A DNA stretch of 64,000 bases from BOG-1112 sp964611335 (GCA_964611335.1 CAZSXR010000002.1:558001-622000), one strand, 5' to 3'; shown: positions 9,181-18,481, counted from the stretch's first letter. Numbers and translations: made by a program. Notes: a model not told the origin generated them from the letters alone.

Positions 9181-12100
9181 TTAGTTTTTAATTGCTTCCA
9201 AAGCAATTATACAACTCCTGTCATCAATCTGGTAATTCCCAACAAATCTCAAGGAGATTTCTGAGCCATTCTCCATAATTTCTAGGCTCTTGCTTAAAGT
9301 TTCCGACTTTATGTACTCAGAATGTTGCCTAATTTCTTCTGAAAAGTCTTTTGAAGCCAAAATTTGCAATTGGATTCTATCAGACACAGACAAGCCACTA
9401 TCTTTACGCAAATTTTGAATGCGATTCACAACTTCTCTTGCTCGCCCTTCTGCTATAAGTTCAGGTGTAAGTCTCGTATCCAAAACTATTGTGATGTTGT
9501 TTTGAGTTGCTATAAGCCCCTCATCCAATGGTTGACGATCTATTAAAAAGTCCCCAATGGTAAGAATCTGCCCGAAAAGCTCAACAGAACCTTCATCTTC
9601 AAGTTTATTTACAATTTCAAAAACTTTGTTTTGTGATTGGCTTGTTTCACTCAAAAACTTCGTAAAATCTTTAAGTTTTACCCCAAATCTTGCACCTAAA
9701 GTTCGTAAATTCGGTTTCAAAGACAAACGGACATGTTTCGCCTCATCCGTAGTAAAATATATGTCTTTTACATTTAACTCAGCAATGATGAGCTCCGTTC
9801 CTTTTTTAACAATTTCCTGATCATTTTTATTTCTAGAAATCACTGTAAGAGACGGGAGCACCTGTCGAATTTTCATTTTGTGCTTCTGTCTCAAAGATCT
9901 ACCATTCTCAACGATGTTCCGTAAAAGACCCATACTCTGTTCTAAAGAAGAGTCGATCCATTTTTTATCGGATTTTGGCATATCACAAAGATGTACAGAT
10001 TCAGGAATATTTTTAAGTCCCTGCGTAAGTTCTTTGTAAAGTCTCTCAGAGACAAAAGGAGCAAACGGTGAAAGTAATTTTGAGAACTCCAGAAGAACAA
10101 AATGTAAAGTAGAGAATGCTGCATCCTGCTCCTGTGAAATACCCTTAGATCCCTCACCCCAGAATCGTCTTCTGCTAAGACGTATGTACCAATTTGTCAA
10201 TTCATCAATGAAAACTAAAAGCTCAGGAACGACTAAGTAAAGCTTATACTCTTGTAAATGTTTTTCTACAGAAACCAATAAAGTCTCTAATCTCGACAAA
10301 ATCCATCGATCGAGTTCATCAAGAAGCAATGTGTTCTTAAGTTCTCGAATATTACTCTCTGAAGGTTTCCATCCATCTGCATGAGCATAGGTTGTCAAAA
10401 AGGACAACGCATTCCAAAGAGGAAGAAGAACTGTTCGTGTTACATCTTTGACCCCTTGGTCGACAAAAATTAAATCTTCAGCTCTCAACAGGGGAGAATT
10501 CAACATATAAAGACGTATACTATCTGCTCCATATTTCTCTATAAGCTGTTCAGGAGCGGTATAGTTGCGATGACGCTTCGACATCTTTTTGCCCGTCTCG
10601 TCAAGTATCACCCCATTTACGATCACGTTTTTAAATGCAGGTCTGTCAAACAAAGCAGTTGAGAGAACATGTAAGGTATAAAACCAACCACGCGTTTGAT
10701 CTACGCCTTCTGCAATAAAATCAGCGGGGAAAATCTCATCGAAACGATCTTTATTCTCAAAAGGATAATGAATCTGAGCATAGGGCATAGAGCCTGATTC
10801 AAACCAACAATCGAAAACAAGTCCTTCATTCTTCATAGTCCCATCACATTGAGAGCAGGAAAAATGAAGGTCATTTACGAAATGTAGATGAATATCAGGA
10901 ATTTTTTTCGAAGTTTTTGCTTCCAATTCCGCTATCGAAGATATGAAATGAACATGTTTGGCATCTTTTTCACAAATCCAAACAGGAAGAGGCGTTCCCC
11001 AAAAACGATTTCTAGAGACAGCCCAATCTCTAGCGTTTGAAAGCCATGAACCCATACGTCCGTCTTTAATGTGGTTAGGAACCCAATTGATCTGTTGATT
11101 GTTGCTTTCAAGTTTTTTCACAATTTTTTCAACAGCAACATACCAAGAAGGAACAGCTCTGTACATCAAAGGGGTATCTGTGCGTTCATCAAATGGATAG
11201 CTATGAACAAGGGTTCCCTGTTTTACAAGGAGACCTTTTTCTTTAAGCAGTTTGCAAACAACTTTATCAGCATCTTTGAAATACAAACCTACAAGTTCAG
11301 GAATTTCACTTGTAAAATGCCCACTATCGTCGATAGGATCCACAAGACGAATATTATGTGTTTTGCAAACAAAAAAATCATCCTCACCGAAGGCGGGGGC
11401 TTGGTGAACTATACCCGTACCATCGTTTGTTGAAACATACTCTGCGTGAAAAATTCTAAACGCATTCGCATGATCTTTATAATATGGAAACAAAGGTTCA
11501 TATTCGAGATTTACAAGGTCGGAACCTAAGTTTTCAGACAGAATTTCATAAGATAATTCTTTTACATCGGAACTTTTTCCATACAGATTATCAATTGCAT
11601 CTTTAGCAAGAATCCAATGCTCTTTGGATTGAATATCTCTGACTGTACAATACGTTATATCTTTACGTACAGCTAAAGCGAGATTGGAAGGCAGGGTCCA
11701 TGGAGTTGTAGTCCACGCTAAAATATATTTATTTTGTTTTTTAAGTTTAAATTTAACAAAAATAGATGGGTCAGAGATATTTTTATAATTTTGATTTGCT
11801 TCAAAATTGGAAACAACCGAAGAGGTTCGAGGAGAATACGGGACAACTTTAAAATCTCTATAAACAAAGCCTCGTTTATTCAATTCTGAAAAAACCCACC
11901 AGACAGATTCCATATAATCTCTGTCCATGGTTCTGATCTGCTTTGACCAATCTACCCATCGGCCTAGGCGTGTGATCGTTTTTTCCCATTCTTTCGCATA
12001 AACAAAAACTGAATCACGACAAGTTTCATTGAATTTAGCAATTCCCATTTTCAAAATGTCGGGACGACCTTTAAGCTCTTCACGTTTTTCAATTTCAAAT

Positions 12101-12372
12101 TCGACTGGAAGTCCGTGACAATCCCATCCAAAACGACGAGCAACTTTGTAACCCTTCATTGCCCAATATCGAAGCACCGTATCTTTAATGGTCGTAGCAA
12201 GAAGGTGCCCATAATGAGGAAGACCATTGGCAAAAGGGGGACCATCGAAAAAAGAAAATTCTTGTGAGTCTTTACGAAGTTCATCCTGTGCGTTGAAAAT
12301 TTTTTTCTCATTCCAAAACTCAAGAACTTCTTCTTCCATTTTTGGAAATACTATTTCACCGACCGGTTTCAT
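9181..12372 (-). CDS. ileS: Isoleucyl-tRNA synthetase, eukaryote-like (type 2)
   Basis: A 1063-residue class I synthetase charging tRNA-Ile. The HIGH motif is HYGH in ANGLPHYGHLLA (near residue 55) and the KMSKS loop is KMSKRHRNY (near residue 610). Features typical of the eukaryote-like IleRS clade are the KMSKR-x2-NY form, the DCWFESGSMPYAQ segment, and the long C-terminal region with TPELIAEGRAREVVNRIQ instead of a C-terminal zinc finger. Members of this clade are generally insensitive to mupirocin; that is family knowledge, not shown here. I use the ATG at 12372, with AGAGG six bases upstream; a TTG one codon earlier is also open. It appears monocistronic, flanked by short gaps on both sides. 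Confidence 0.96.
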   Translation of the reverse strand: MKPVGEIVFPKMEEEVLEFWNEKKIFNAQDELRKDSQEFSFFDGPPFANGLPHYGHLLATTIKDTVLRYWAMKGYKVARRFGWDCHGLPVEFEIEKREELKGRPDILKMGIAKFNETCRDSVFVYAKEWEKTITRLGRWVDWSKQIRTMDRDYMESVWWVFSELNKRGFVYRDFKVVPYSPRTSSVVSNFEANQNYKNISDPSIFVKFKLKKQNKYILAWTTTPWTLPSNLALAVRKDITYCTVRDIQSKEHWILAKDAIDNLYGKSSDVKELSYEILSENLGSDLVNLEYEPLFPYYKDHANAFRIFHAEYVSTNDGTGIVHQAPAFGEDDFFVCKTHNIRLVDPIDDSGHFTSEIPELVGLYFKDADKVVCKLLKEKGLLVKQGTLVHSYPFDERTDTPLMYRAVPSWYVAVEKIVKKLESNNQQINWVPNHIKDGRMGSWLSNARDWAVSRNRFWGTPLPVWICEKDAKHVHFISSIAELEAKTSKKIPDIHLHFVNDLHFSCSQCDGTMKNEGLVFDCWFESGSMPYAQIHYPFENKDRFDEIFPADFIAEGVDQTRGWFYTLHVLSTALFDRPAFKNVIVNGVILDETGKKMSKRHRNYTAPEQLIEKYGADSIRLYMLNSPLLRAEDLIFVDQGVKDVTRTVLLPLWNALSFLTTYAHADGWKPSESNIRELKNTLLLDELDRWILSRLETLLVSVEKHLQEYKLYLVVPELLVFIDELTNWYIRLSRRRFWGEGSKGISQEQDAAFSTLHFVLLEFSKLLSPFAPFVSERLYKELTQGLKNIPESVHLCDMPKSDKKWIDSSLEQSMGLLRNIVENGRSLRQKHKMKIRQVLPSLTVISRNKNDQEIVKKGTELIIAELNVKDIYFTTDEAKHVRLSLKPNLRTLGARFGVKLKDFTKFLSETSQSQNKVFEIVNKLEDEGSVELFGQILTIGDFLIDRQPLDEGLIATQNNITIVLDTRLTPELIAEGRAREVVNRIQNLRKDSGLSVSDRIQLQILASKDFSEEIRQHSEYIKSETLSKSLEIMENGSEISLRFVGNYQIDDRSCIIALEAIKN

Positions 12373-12437
12373 CAAAGACCTCTTCTATATAAACTATTAA
12401 ACTGAATCCAAGGACTTACAGAGAAAAAATTCAAATT

Positions 12438-13703
12438 TCAACCCAAAGTCAAAAAGGGGCCTTGAAATCGCTCTGGAACATCGGGAAAATCCTCACTCGA
12501 AGCGCCGATTTTCCAACTCTCTTTATCCTTCGTTTTGGAAGCCTGGAAGTCTCCAAAATAGCTTAACACCCTATCCCCCATTTTCTCTGCTAACGCTCTA
12601 TAACTCGTTAGCTTTCCACCATAAACAGTAATGAGCAGCCCTCTTTCTGAATAATGCTCACTGAGAATAGATTCGCGAGAAACCCCTGAAAGGGTGCTAG
12701 AAGAACTTTCCGCTAACCAACGAAGACCAGCAAAAGAACATAAAATATCTTGCCTACTTAAGGGCGACTTCAAGAAAGGATTAACGGAAGCCAGAATATA
12801 ATCAATATCCGCGTCGGAAGGCGCCACTTTGTCTGGATCGTCCTTAAACATAGTTTCCGTTGTCCCAATAAGGGTTTTTCCCTTCCAAGGAAGAACGAAA
12901 ATAACTCTTTTATCCAAAGCAGAATGTAGAAAAAGACCTGTTTTCAACCCAAGATCTTCTACAATTATATGAGCCCCCTTATTATTGATACCTAAGACAC
13001 TTGGCTTTAAGCCACTCTGCTCAAGCAAACGGTTCGCCCATGGCCCCGAACAGTTTATAACACAGAGAGCACTCACAGAATGTTTCTCACCACTTTCGGT
13101 TTCCAAGTCCACAAGCCAACCGTCCTTATCTGAACGTACACAAAGGGCTTTACAATTTTCAGAGATACTGGCTCCCAAAAATTTAGCAGATTGCGCAACT
13201 CTCCAAACAAGTGCGAGATCATCCACCTGCGCATCCCAAAAAGAAAAGAATTTTGAAAAAGGATTTGTATTTAAAAGACTCGCTTTCTCTTGAACCTCTT
13301 TTAAAGAAAGAGAGTGATGGGAGTGAATATTTTGTTTCCCTGATAAGAAATCATAAAGGGTCAATCCCATAGAAATATAAAAAGATCGAAAGGGGCGTTG
13401 CTTTTCAACCGGAAAAATAAACTCGAGTGGTTTAACAAGGTCGGGTAAGTTGCTAAGTAGGAAATTTCTCTCATGCAAAGATTCGGACACCATTCCAAAC
13501 TGACTAAAATTTTCTAGATATCGCAAACCTCCATGTATTAATTTTGTAGAACGAGAACTCGTTCCACATCCTAAATGTTTTTTTTCAATAAGGTGTACAT
13601 CTTTCCATCCTCTACTCACAAGATCATGAAGAACACCCACACCATGAATTCCACCGCCTAGAACTAGAACTCTCACACGTTTAGGTAAGGGGTCTCGAAA
13701 CAT
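12438..13703 (-). CDS. glpD: FAD-dependent glycerol-3-phosphate dehydrogenase, short form
   Basis: A 421-residue flavoprotein of the GlpD/DAO family. The N-terminal dinucleotide fold VLGGGIHGVGVLHDL (about residues 14-28) binds FAD, and SSRSTKLIHGGLRYL is the hallmark of GlpD. Further family segments are FWDAQVDDLALV, INCSGPWAN, and the C-terminal flavin contact YGGKLTSYRALAE. It would oxidise sn-glycerol-3-phosphate to dihydroxyacetone phosphate at the inner membrane and pass electrons to quinone. Canonical GlpD is about 500 residues; here the C-terminal helical cap domain is largely missing, because the protein stops roughly 50 residues after the flavin motif. The ATG has a strong GGAGGAG site. 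The PAP2 phosphatase gene lies 21 bp upstream on the same strand, suggesting joint expression around glycerol/phospholipid metabolism. Confidence 0.87.
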   Translation of the reverse strand: MFRDPLPKRVRVLVLGGGIHGVGVLHDLVSRGWKDVHLIEKKHLGCGTSSRSTKLIHGGLRYLENFSQFGMVSESLHERNFLLSNLPDLVKPLEFIFPVEKQRPFRSFYISMGLTLYDFLSGKQNIHSHHSLSLKEVQEKASLLNTNPFSKFFSFWDAQVDDLALVWRVAQSAKFLGASISENCKALCVRSDKDGWLVDLETESGEKHSVSALCVINCSGPWANRLLEQSGLKPSVLGINNKGAHIIVEDLGLKTGLFLHSALDKRVIFVLPWKGKTLIGTTETMFKDDPDKVAPSDADIDYILASVNPFLKSPLSRQDILCSFAGLRWLAESSSSTLSGVSRESILSEHYSERGLLITVYGGKLTSYRALAEKMGDRVLSYFGDFQASKTKDKESWKIGASSEDFPDVPERFQGPFLTLG

Positions 13704-13724
13704 GGAACTCCTCCAACATCTTTC

Positions 13725-14273
13725 TTAATCACTTTGCTTCAAATAATATCTTCCTAAATAATAAACCCCAGACCCAAGAAGCGCTCCTAAAATATAACCC
13801 GCAAAAACATCCAATGGATAATGAGCCCCCAAATACACGCGAGAAAGTCCGATAAAAATTGCAAAAACACCAAGACCTAAGGTCAGCCACTTTCTCCTAA
13901 AATAAAAATGAAGAAAAGATGCAAGAGCAAGCGCATTTGCAGAATGATTCGAAGGGAACCCAAACTCTCCCCCACAGGAATCAACTGTTCGAATATCTTT
14001 AAGTTCTATACAGGGCCGCTTGCGGCCCACATTGGGTTTTAATATTCGATAGGAAAGTGAATCTGTCAGAGCAACGAGTAAAACAAGGGCTAAACTCACT
14101 CTTAAGAATGATAACCCCTTAAAATAAAAGCCCCAGATGAGTATTACAGCTAAAAGAATAATCCATGGATAGGAGCCACTCAGAAAAATCATTCCAGGAT
14201 CTAGGAAAGATTGGGCGCTCGTCTTGTTTATTAAATAGAATAAGGATTTATCGTAGCTTAGCAAACTTTCCAT
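13725..14273 (-). CDS. PAP2-family phosphatase (membrane)
   Basis: A 182-residue integral membrane phosphatase of the type 2 phosphatidic acid phosphatase superfamily. The three signature parts are present: KxxxxxxRP as KPNVGRKRPC, PSNHSAN (the PSGH motif with N for G), and SRVYLGAHYPLDV carrying the catalytic His and Asp. Likely substrates are phosphatidylglycerophosphate, undecaprenyl pyrophosphate or lipid A phosphate; the sequence does not decide. I choose the ATG at 14273 because GCGGAG is seven bases upstream; the longer frame starting at 14303 has a purine-rich stretch pressed against the ATG. It precedes the GlpD-like gene in the same direction. Confidence 0.88.
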   Translation of the reverse strand: MESLLSYDKSLFYLINKTSAQSFLDPGMIFLSGSYPWIILLAVILIWGFYFKGLSFLRVSLALVLLVALTDSLSYRILKPNVGRKRPCIELKDIRTVDSCGGEFGFPSNHSANALALASFLHFYFRRKWLTLGLGVFAIFIGLSRVYLGAHYPLDVFAGYILGALLGSGVYYLGRYYLKQSD

Positions 14274-14352
14274 AATAATCTCCGCATATTGCAATCTTCT
14301 CATCCTCTGTCAATTACTCTGAATTATAAGACAAGGCTAGTGGTCTTTACCT

Positions 14353-14439
14353 TAACGAGCCAAACTCGTTATACTATTCTAATCAGAAGATCTCTTGGAA
14401 ATTAACCCTAATAACTATAGAATGCACGCGCCTATTAGG
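14353..14439. promoter_or_regulatory. Two inverted repeats in the PAP2/RNase J divergent gap
   Basis: The roughly 280-bp gap between two divergent genes contains TAACGAG (14353-14359) / CTCGTTA (14365-14371) with a 5-base spacer, and CCTAATA (14407-14413) / TATTAGG (14433-14439) with a 19-base spacer. Neither hairpin is followed by a T-run on either strand, so they are not obvious terminators. Placement 80-165 bp from the PAP2 start suggests operators or leader hairpins. I see nothing else in the gap except the weak GAGAGAAAG site before the RNase J start. Confidence 0.35.
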
Positions 14440-14556
14440 TGTTCGATTTTTGATTTCTCAAATAATTACGGCACATTCATGACATGAAAACACCGCTCAT
14501 CTAAACTTCAACCTATTTTAGCCGGTGGCAAAATATCGCAACCGCTGAGAGAAAGA

Positions 14557-16233
14557 ATGATTCTAAAAAACAATACATACCTCGACCGTTCAGAATTTAA
14601 AAAGTCTTTAAAAAAATCTCACCTCTACGTCATCCCCATAGGGGGTTGTGGAATGTTCGGAATGAACATGACATGCTATATCTATGACGGGAAAATGATC
14701 GTTGTTGACGCTGGCAGTCTGTTTCCAGACTCCTGGATGCTTGGAATTTCCATGATCATTCCCGACCCAGGTTTTTGGATTTTCGAAGAATTCGATCTCC
14801 TTGCTTACGTTATTACTCATGCACATGAAGACCACATCGGCGCTCTCCCCTATCTTATGAAACAGAAAGCAAAACCGGTATATGCAACACAATGGACAAG
14901 CGAAGTTTTACAGAGACGGTTTTCGGAACATGTCGTCGATACAACTCTCGTCACGGTGACTCCCAATGAGAGCGTCAATATAGGTCCTTTCCAGGTTAAA
15001 TTTCTTCCTATCGGTCACTCCATTCCCGACGCTGCTTCACTTCTCATCACTTCTGGTAAATATAAAAGTTTTCACAGTGGTGATTTTAAATTTGACAGCA
15101 ATCAAAATAAGATTCCTGACTCACTTAAAGAACTTTCTAGTGCCAACCTTGATTTGTTTATCTGTGATAGTACAAATTCAGAAAAAGATGGATTTTGCCC
15201 TCCCGAAGATACCGTCTGTGATCCTCTTCGAAAAATTATTGCTGAAGCAAAAGGAAATGTTTATTTAGCATCTTTTTCAAGCAATGTTATGCGTTTCAAA
15301 TGGGTTGGAGACATTTGCAAAGATCTCAAAAAAAATCTCTACGTAAGTGGAACAAGTCTCAAAAATAATTTTGAACTCGCAAAAAAACTTGGCATGCTTC
15401 CAGAAGGTTTTTACAAAGAAGAAAACGAAGCCGAAGCTGTTCTTAAAAAAAGCGTGGTTCTCATAAGCGGTTGTCAAGGAGAGTACAGATCTGCACTCGC
15501 TCGCCTTGCGAATAATGAACATAGATTTTTCCAACTCCAAGAAGATGATGTTATCGTCTTTTCTTCGCGAGTTATTCCTGGTAATGAAAAAAATCTTTCT
15601 GACCTCATTGATAAACTTCGTCGTTCAAATGTTAGAATTATAAGTCCTAAAAATGCTCCCGACATTCACGTCAGTGGACATGCCTTTGGTGGAGAAATAA
15701 AAAAACTACTCGAATTTGCGAAACCAAAGACCTTTATTCCCGTACACGGAACTTATTCTCATCAACTCGCAAGCTATGAAAGAAACCATCAACAAAATAG
15801 TTTACTTGTAAAAAATGGGTCTATAGTTCAGCAAGGCCCTAAGGGCTCTGAAATTCTAGGCAACATCAAAATTGATACAGTATATGTTGACGATGAATAC
15901 CAATTGCTTCTTAACCGCTTTGAATTTCTGGAGCGTATTCGCCTTAGTAAAAAAGGAATGGCTACACTTTCTGGTATTATTTCCGCTAAAAAGCTAATGT
16001 GGATGAGAGGTCCCGTCATTAGAATCTCTGGGCTCAACCAAGATGAAGAATGGATCATTGAGATCACTCAAGCATTAAAAAAATATCTCAGCACTGACGC
16101 ATCTAATAAAGACAAATCACCTGAAATGTTGACTCAAGATGTAAAAGAGTACTGGGAAAATCTCTTAGTTGAATATTTTGGATCCAAACCTATTGTATAC
16201 TCTGACATATGGGTTCTAGACTCATCTTCCTAA
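14557..16233 (+). CDS. RNase J-like beta-CASP ribonuclease
   Basis: A 558-residue metallo-beta-lactamase/beta-CASP protein. The zinc motif HAHEDHIGALPYL is near residue 88, with the further metal motif HSGDFKFD, beta-CASP features CDSTNSEKDG, SGCQGEYRSALARLA and SSRVIPGNE, and the C-terminal IHVSGHAFGGE and IPVHGTYSHQ. It should cut and trim RNA 5'-to-3' in the cytosol. Length matches RNase J. Two departures from the usual sequence are visible: the N-terminal GGLGEIG loop reads GGCGMFG, and HGEY reads HGTY. The ATG follows GAGAGAAAG, a weak ribosome site. A GT4 gene follows 20 bp downstream, but a functional link is not evident. RNase J rather than a tRNase Z or CPSF homologue is well supported by the order of motifs. 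Confidence 0.9.
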   Translation: MILKNNTYLDRSEFKKSLKKSHLYVIPIGGCGMFGMNMTCYIYDGKMIVVDAGSLFPDSWMLGISMIIPDPGFWIFEEFDLLAYVITHAHEDHIGALPYLMKQKAKPVYATQWTSEVLQRRFSEHVVDTTLVTVTPNESVNIGPFQVKFLPIGHSIPDAASLLITSGKYKSFHSGDFKFDSNQNKIPDSLKELSSANLDLFICDSTNSEKDGFCPPEDTVCDPLRKIIAEAKGNVYLASFSSNVMRFKWVGDICKDLKKNLYVSGTSLKNNFELAKKLGMLPEGFYKEENEAEAVLKKSVVLISGCQGEYRSALARLANNEHRFFQLQEDDVIVFSSRVIPGNEKNLSDLIDKLRRSNVRIISPKNAPDIHVSGHAFGGEIKKLLEFAKPKTFIPVHGTYSHQLASYERNHQQNSLLVKNGSIVQQGPKGSEILGNIKIDTVYVDDEYQLLLNRFEFLERIRLSKKGMATLSGIISAKKLMWMRGPVIRISGLNQDEEWIIEITQALKKYLSTDASNKDKSPEMLTQDVKEYWENLLVEYFGSKPIVYSDIWVLDSSS

Positions 16234-16253
16234 ATTTCTAAGGAGTCTGTTGA

Positions 16254-17519
16254 ATGAAAGTTGCCTTAGTTGTCCAAAGGTTTGGAGAAGACATCATAGG
16301 AGGAGCGGAAAGCCACTGTTTGCAACTCGCTCTACATTTGAAGGATATGCTCGGATGGAAAATCCATGTTTACACCACGACTGCTTTTTCCTACCAAACG
16401 TGGTCTGATTTTTATCCTGAAGGTGCGGACAATGTTCAGGGTATTGCGGTTTATAGATATAAAGCCTCAATTTCTCGCCACCCCAAAATATTTGGCATTT
16501 ACAATCGCATTGTTTCACCTTTTCTCGAACATTGGGGTCGACATCCACAAAAAGTTCCCCGTATTTTTTTTCCAGCATTGAGACTCCTTGAAAAAATTTG
16601 GTTTATTCTTCAAGGGCCTTGGTGTCCTAAACTTATAAAAGAGCTTTCGAAAAAAAAATCAGACTATGACCATTTCATTTTTTTCACCTATTTGTACTAT
16701 CCTACTGTATTTGGATTACCTGAAATAAAAGATAGATGTTCACTTGTTCCTCTTGCTCACCCAGAAGCCCCCCTTTATTTTTCACGTGTGAGATCTTTAT
16801 TGCAATTAGCTCCTATCTTGTGGGCCAACACAGAAGTTGAAAAATCTCTGCTAATTGAAAAAGGTTTCTCCACTGAAGAGAAAATCAGAGTTGTGGGATG
16901 TGGTCTTGATGAAATTTATTTTCAAACTGATAAAAAATTTCCTCGATTATCCATTCCTGGTCTCAAAAAACCATACATCACATACCTCGGAAGAATCAGC
17001 ACCGGGAAAGGCGTTCACAAACTCTTAGATTATTTTCTCCAGTACATTTTAGAAAAAAAGAACAGCAATCTCTCTTTAGTTTTAGCGGGAGAGAATGACG
17101 GCAGTATCAATATTTCTTATCACCCACAAATCAAATTTATAGGTTTTATTTCTCAAGAAGACAAAACTTCTCTCATCGCTCACTCAGCATGTGTAGTAAA
17201 TCCTTCTCCTAAAGAGAGTCTTTCTTTACTTGCCCTTGAAGCCATAGCTCTTCGTAAACCTGTATTGGTAAATTCTAAATGTGACGTTCTAAAATATTAT
17301 GCACAAAATCTCACAACCGTTTTTGATTTCAATACGCCAGCAGAATTTTCTGAGCATCTAACACGCATACTTCACCTTAGAAAGCTCCAAGAATTTCAAT
17401 CCCATCTTGAAATCTCTCAAAAATGGGTTAAAGACAGGTATTCTTGGGAGAATATTGTGGAACCCTACAACAAAGAATTGTCCATTAATACTCACAAAGA
17501 AATGGAAAATGCTATATGA
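16254..17519 (+). CDS. GT-B glycosyltransferase (GT4 family)
   Basis: A 421-residue retaining glycosyltransferase. The N-terminal domain starts MKVALVVQRFGEDIIGGAESH, where the Gly-Gly-Ala-Glu turn binds the acceptor or donor phosphate. The C-terminal domain has YLGRISTGKGVHKLLDYF and ESLSLLALEAIALRKPVLV, the GT4 E-x7-E nucleotide-sugar motif with its first Glu in KESLS. It probably adds a sugar to LPS, O-antigen or another envelope glycan at the cytosolic face of the membrane; the sugar cannot be read from sequence. AAGGAG sits eight bases before the ATG. Its stop overlaps the next gene's start (ATGA), so it is coupled to an M23 peptidase gene. Confidence 0.88.
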   Translation: MKVALVVQRFGEDIIGGAESHCLQLALHLKDMLGWKIHVYTTTAFSYQTWSDFYPEGADNVQGIAVYRYKASISRHPKIFGIYNRIVSPFLEHWGRHPQKVPRIFFPALRLLEKIWFILQGPWCPKLIKELSKKKSDYDHFIFFTYLYYPTVFGLPEIKDRCSLVPLAHPEAPLYFSRVRSLLQLAPILWANTEVEKSLLIEKGFSTEEKIRVVGCGLDEIYFQTDKKFPRLSIPGLKKPYITYLGRISTGKGVHKLLDYFLQYILEKKNSNLSLVLAGENDGSINISYHPQIKFIGFISQEDKTSLIAHSACVVNPSPKESLSLLALEAIALRKPVLVNSKCDVLKYYAQNLTTVFDFNTPAEFSEHLTRILHLRKLQEFQSHLEISQKWVKDRYSWENIVEPYNKELSINTHKEMENAI

Positions 17520-18481
17520 GTCGCAGACTAACTATTATGCTTATACCCGAGAAAGGCGAAAAACGTTTCTCATTCTCTCTCCCCTATTTGAATATGAAAC
17601 TATTTATCGCTTCTGCTTTTTGTATTTCTTTATTTTCTGGGTATTTTTGTTTTGACTACATAAATCTCAATATTGAACGCAACTATTATTATAAAATTCA
17701 AAAAGAAAACAAAAATATAAAAAGCGAAACGCAGTTGCTTCATCAGAAATTAGAGATTTTGAAAAAAAATCTTGCCCACGTTCAAGACTACACTCGAAAA
17801 ATAAACGAAATGGTCAACATTAAAATAAGTACCGTTAAAGACAAAACAGGAATTGGTCCGCTCACAGCCTCTGAAATGCAAACTATAAAATCCCAAGAAA
17901 AAATCGGTGAAATTTCAGATGCAAATTACCCCCTAGGAATCAGCTTAAATCAACTGACCTTTAATCCTCTTTTATCGAACATTACTGAACTGCAACAAGA
18001 GGCTAATGCTCGCGCGCTAGAACTTCAGCAGCTGCTCTCTTCTTTGAATCAAAAAAAATCCATACTCTCCTCCATTCCTACAGTGCTTCCTGTCAAAGGT
18101 TGGATCACAAGCGGTTTTGGAAAACGAACATCACCATTTACTGGTGAAATTACAGAACATCGTGGACTTGACATTGCAGCTTCGATTGGAAGTCCCATAT
18201 ATGCCCCTGCTGACGGAGTTGTAATTTATGCGGACTTCAAATCGGATTTTGGCAATCTTGTCATGATCGCGCATTATGAAAACGGTATTGTCACAAAGTT
18301 CGCTCACAATGCGGAAAATTTAGTAAGTGTTGGCCAGCGAGTTTCTCGCGGCGATCAAATAGCTTCTGTGGGAATGACCGGAAATACAACAGGTCCACAT
18401 GTACACTATGAGGTTTGGGTGAATGGGGAGCCTGAAAACCCACTTCGTTTCATCCTCGATGCTGACATCGGCATTTTCTAG
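17516..18481 (+). CDS. M23 (LytM-type) peptidase, membrane-anchored
   Basis: A 321-residue envelope protein. One membrane anchor (about residues 25-45) is followed by a coiled-coil stalk (about 55-85 and 155-185) and a C-terminal M23 zinc endopeptidase domain. The catalytic set is complete: HRGLD (H-x3-D) and HVHYE (H-x-H), so it should be an active peptidoglycan endopeptidase and not an EnvC/NlpD-type pseudo-enzyme. Family precedent has such proteins facing the periplasm and cutting cross-links in the wall. The start overlaps the GT4 gene by four bases. secA lies about 210 bp downstream with an intergenic repeat in between. Confidence 0.9.
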   Translation: MSRRLTIMLIPEKGEKRFSFSLPYLNMKLFIASAFCISLFSGYFCFDYINLNIERNYYYKIQKENKNIKSETQLLHQKLEILKKNLAHVQDYTRKINEMVNIKISTVKDKTGIGPLTASEMQTIKSQEKIGEISDANYPLGISLNQLTFNPLLSNITELQQEANARALELQQLLSSLNQKKSILSSIPTVLPVKGWITSGFGKRTSPFTGEITEHRGLDIAASIGSPIYAPADGVVIYADFKSDFGNLVMIAHYENGIVTKFAHNAENLVSVGQRVSRGDQIASVGMTGNTTGPHVHYEVWVNGEPENPLRFILDADIGIF

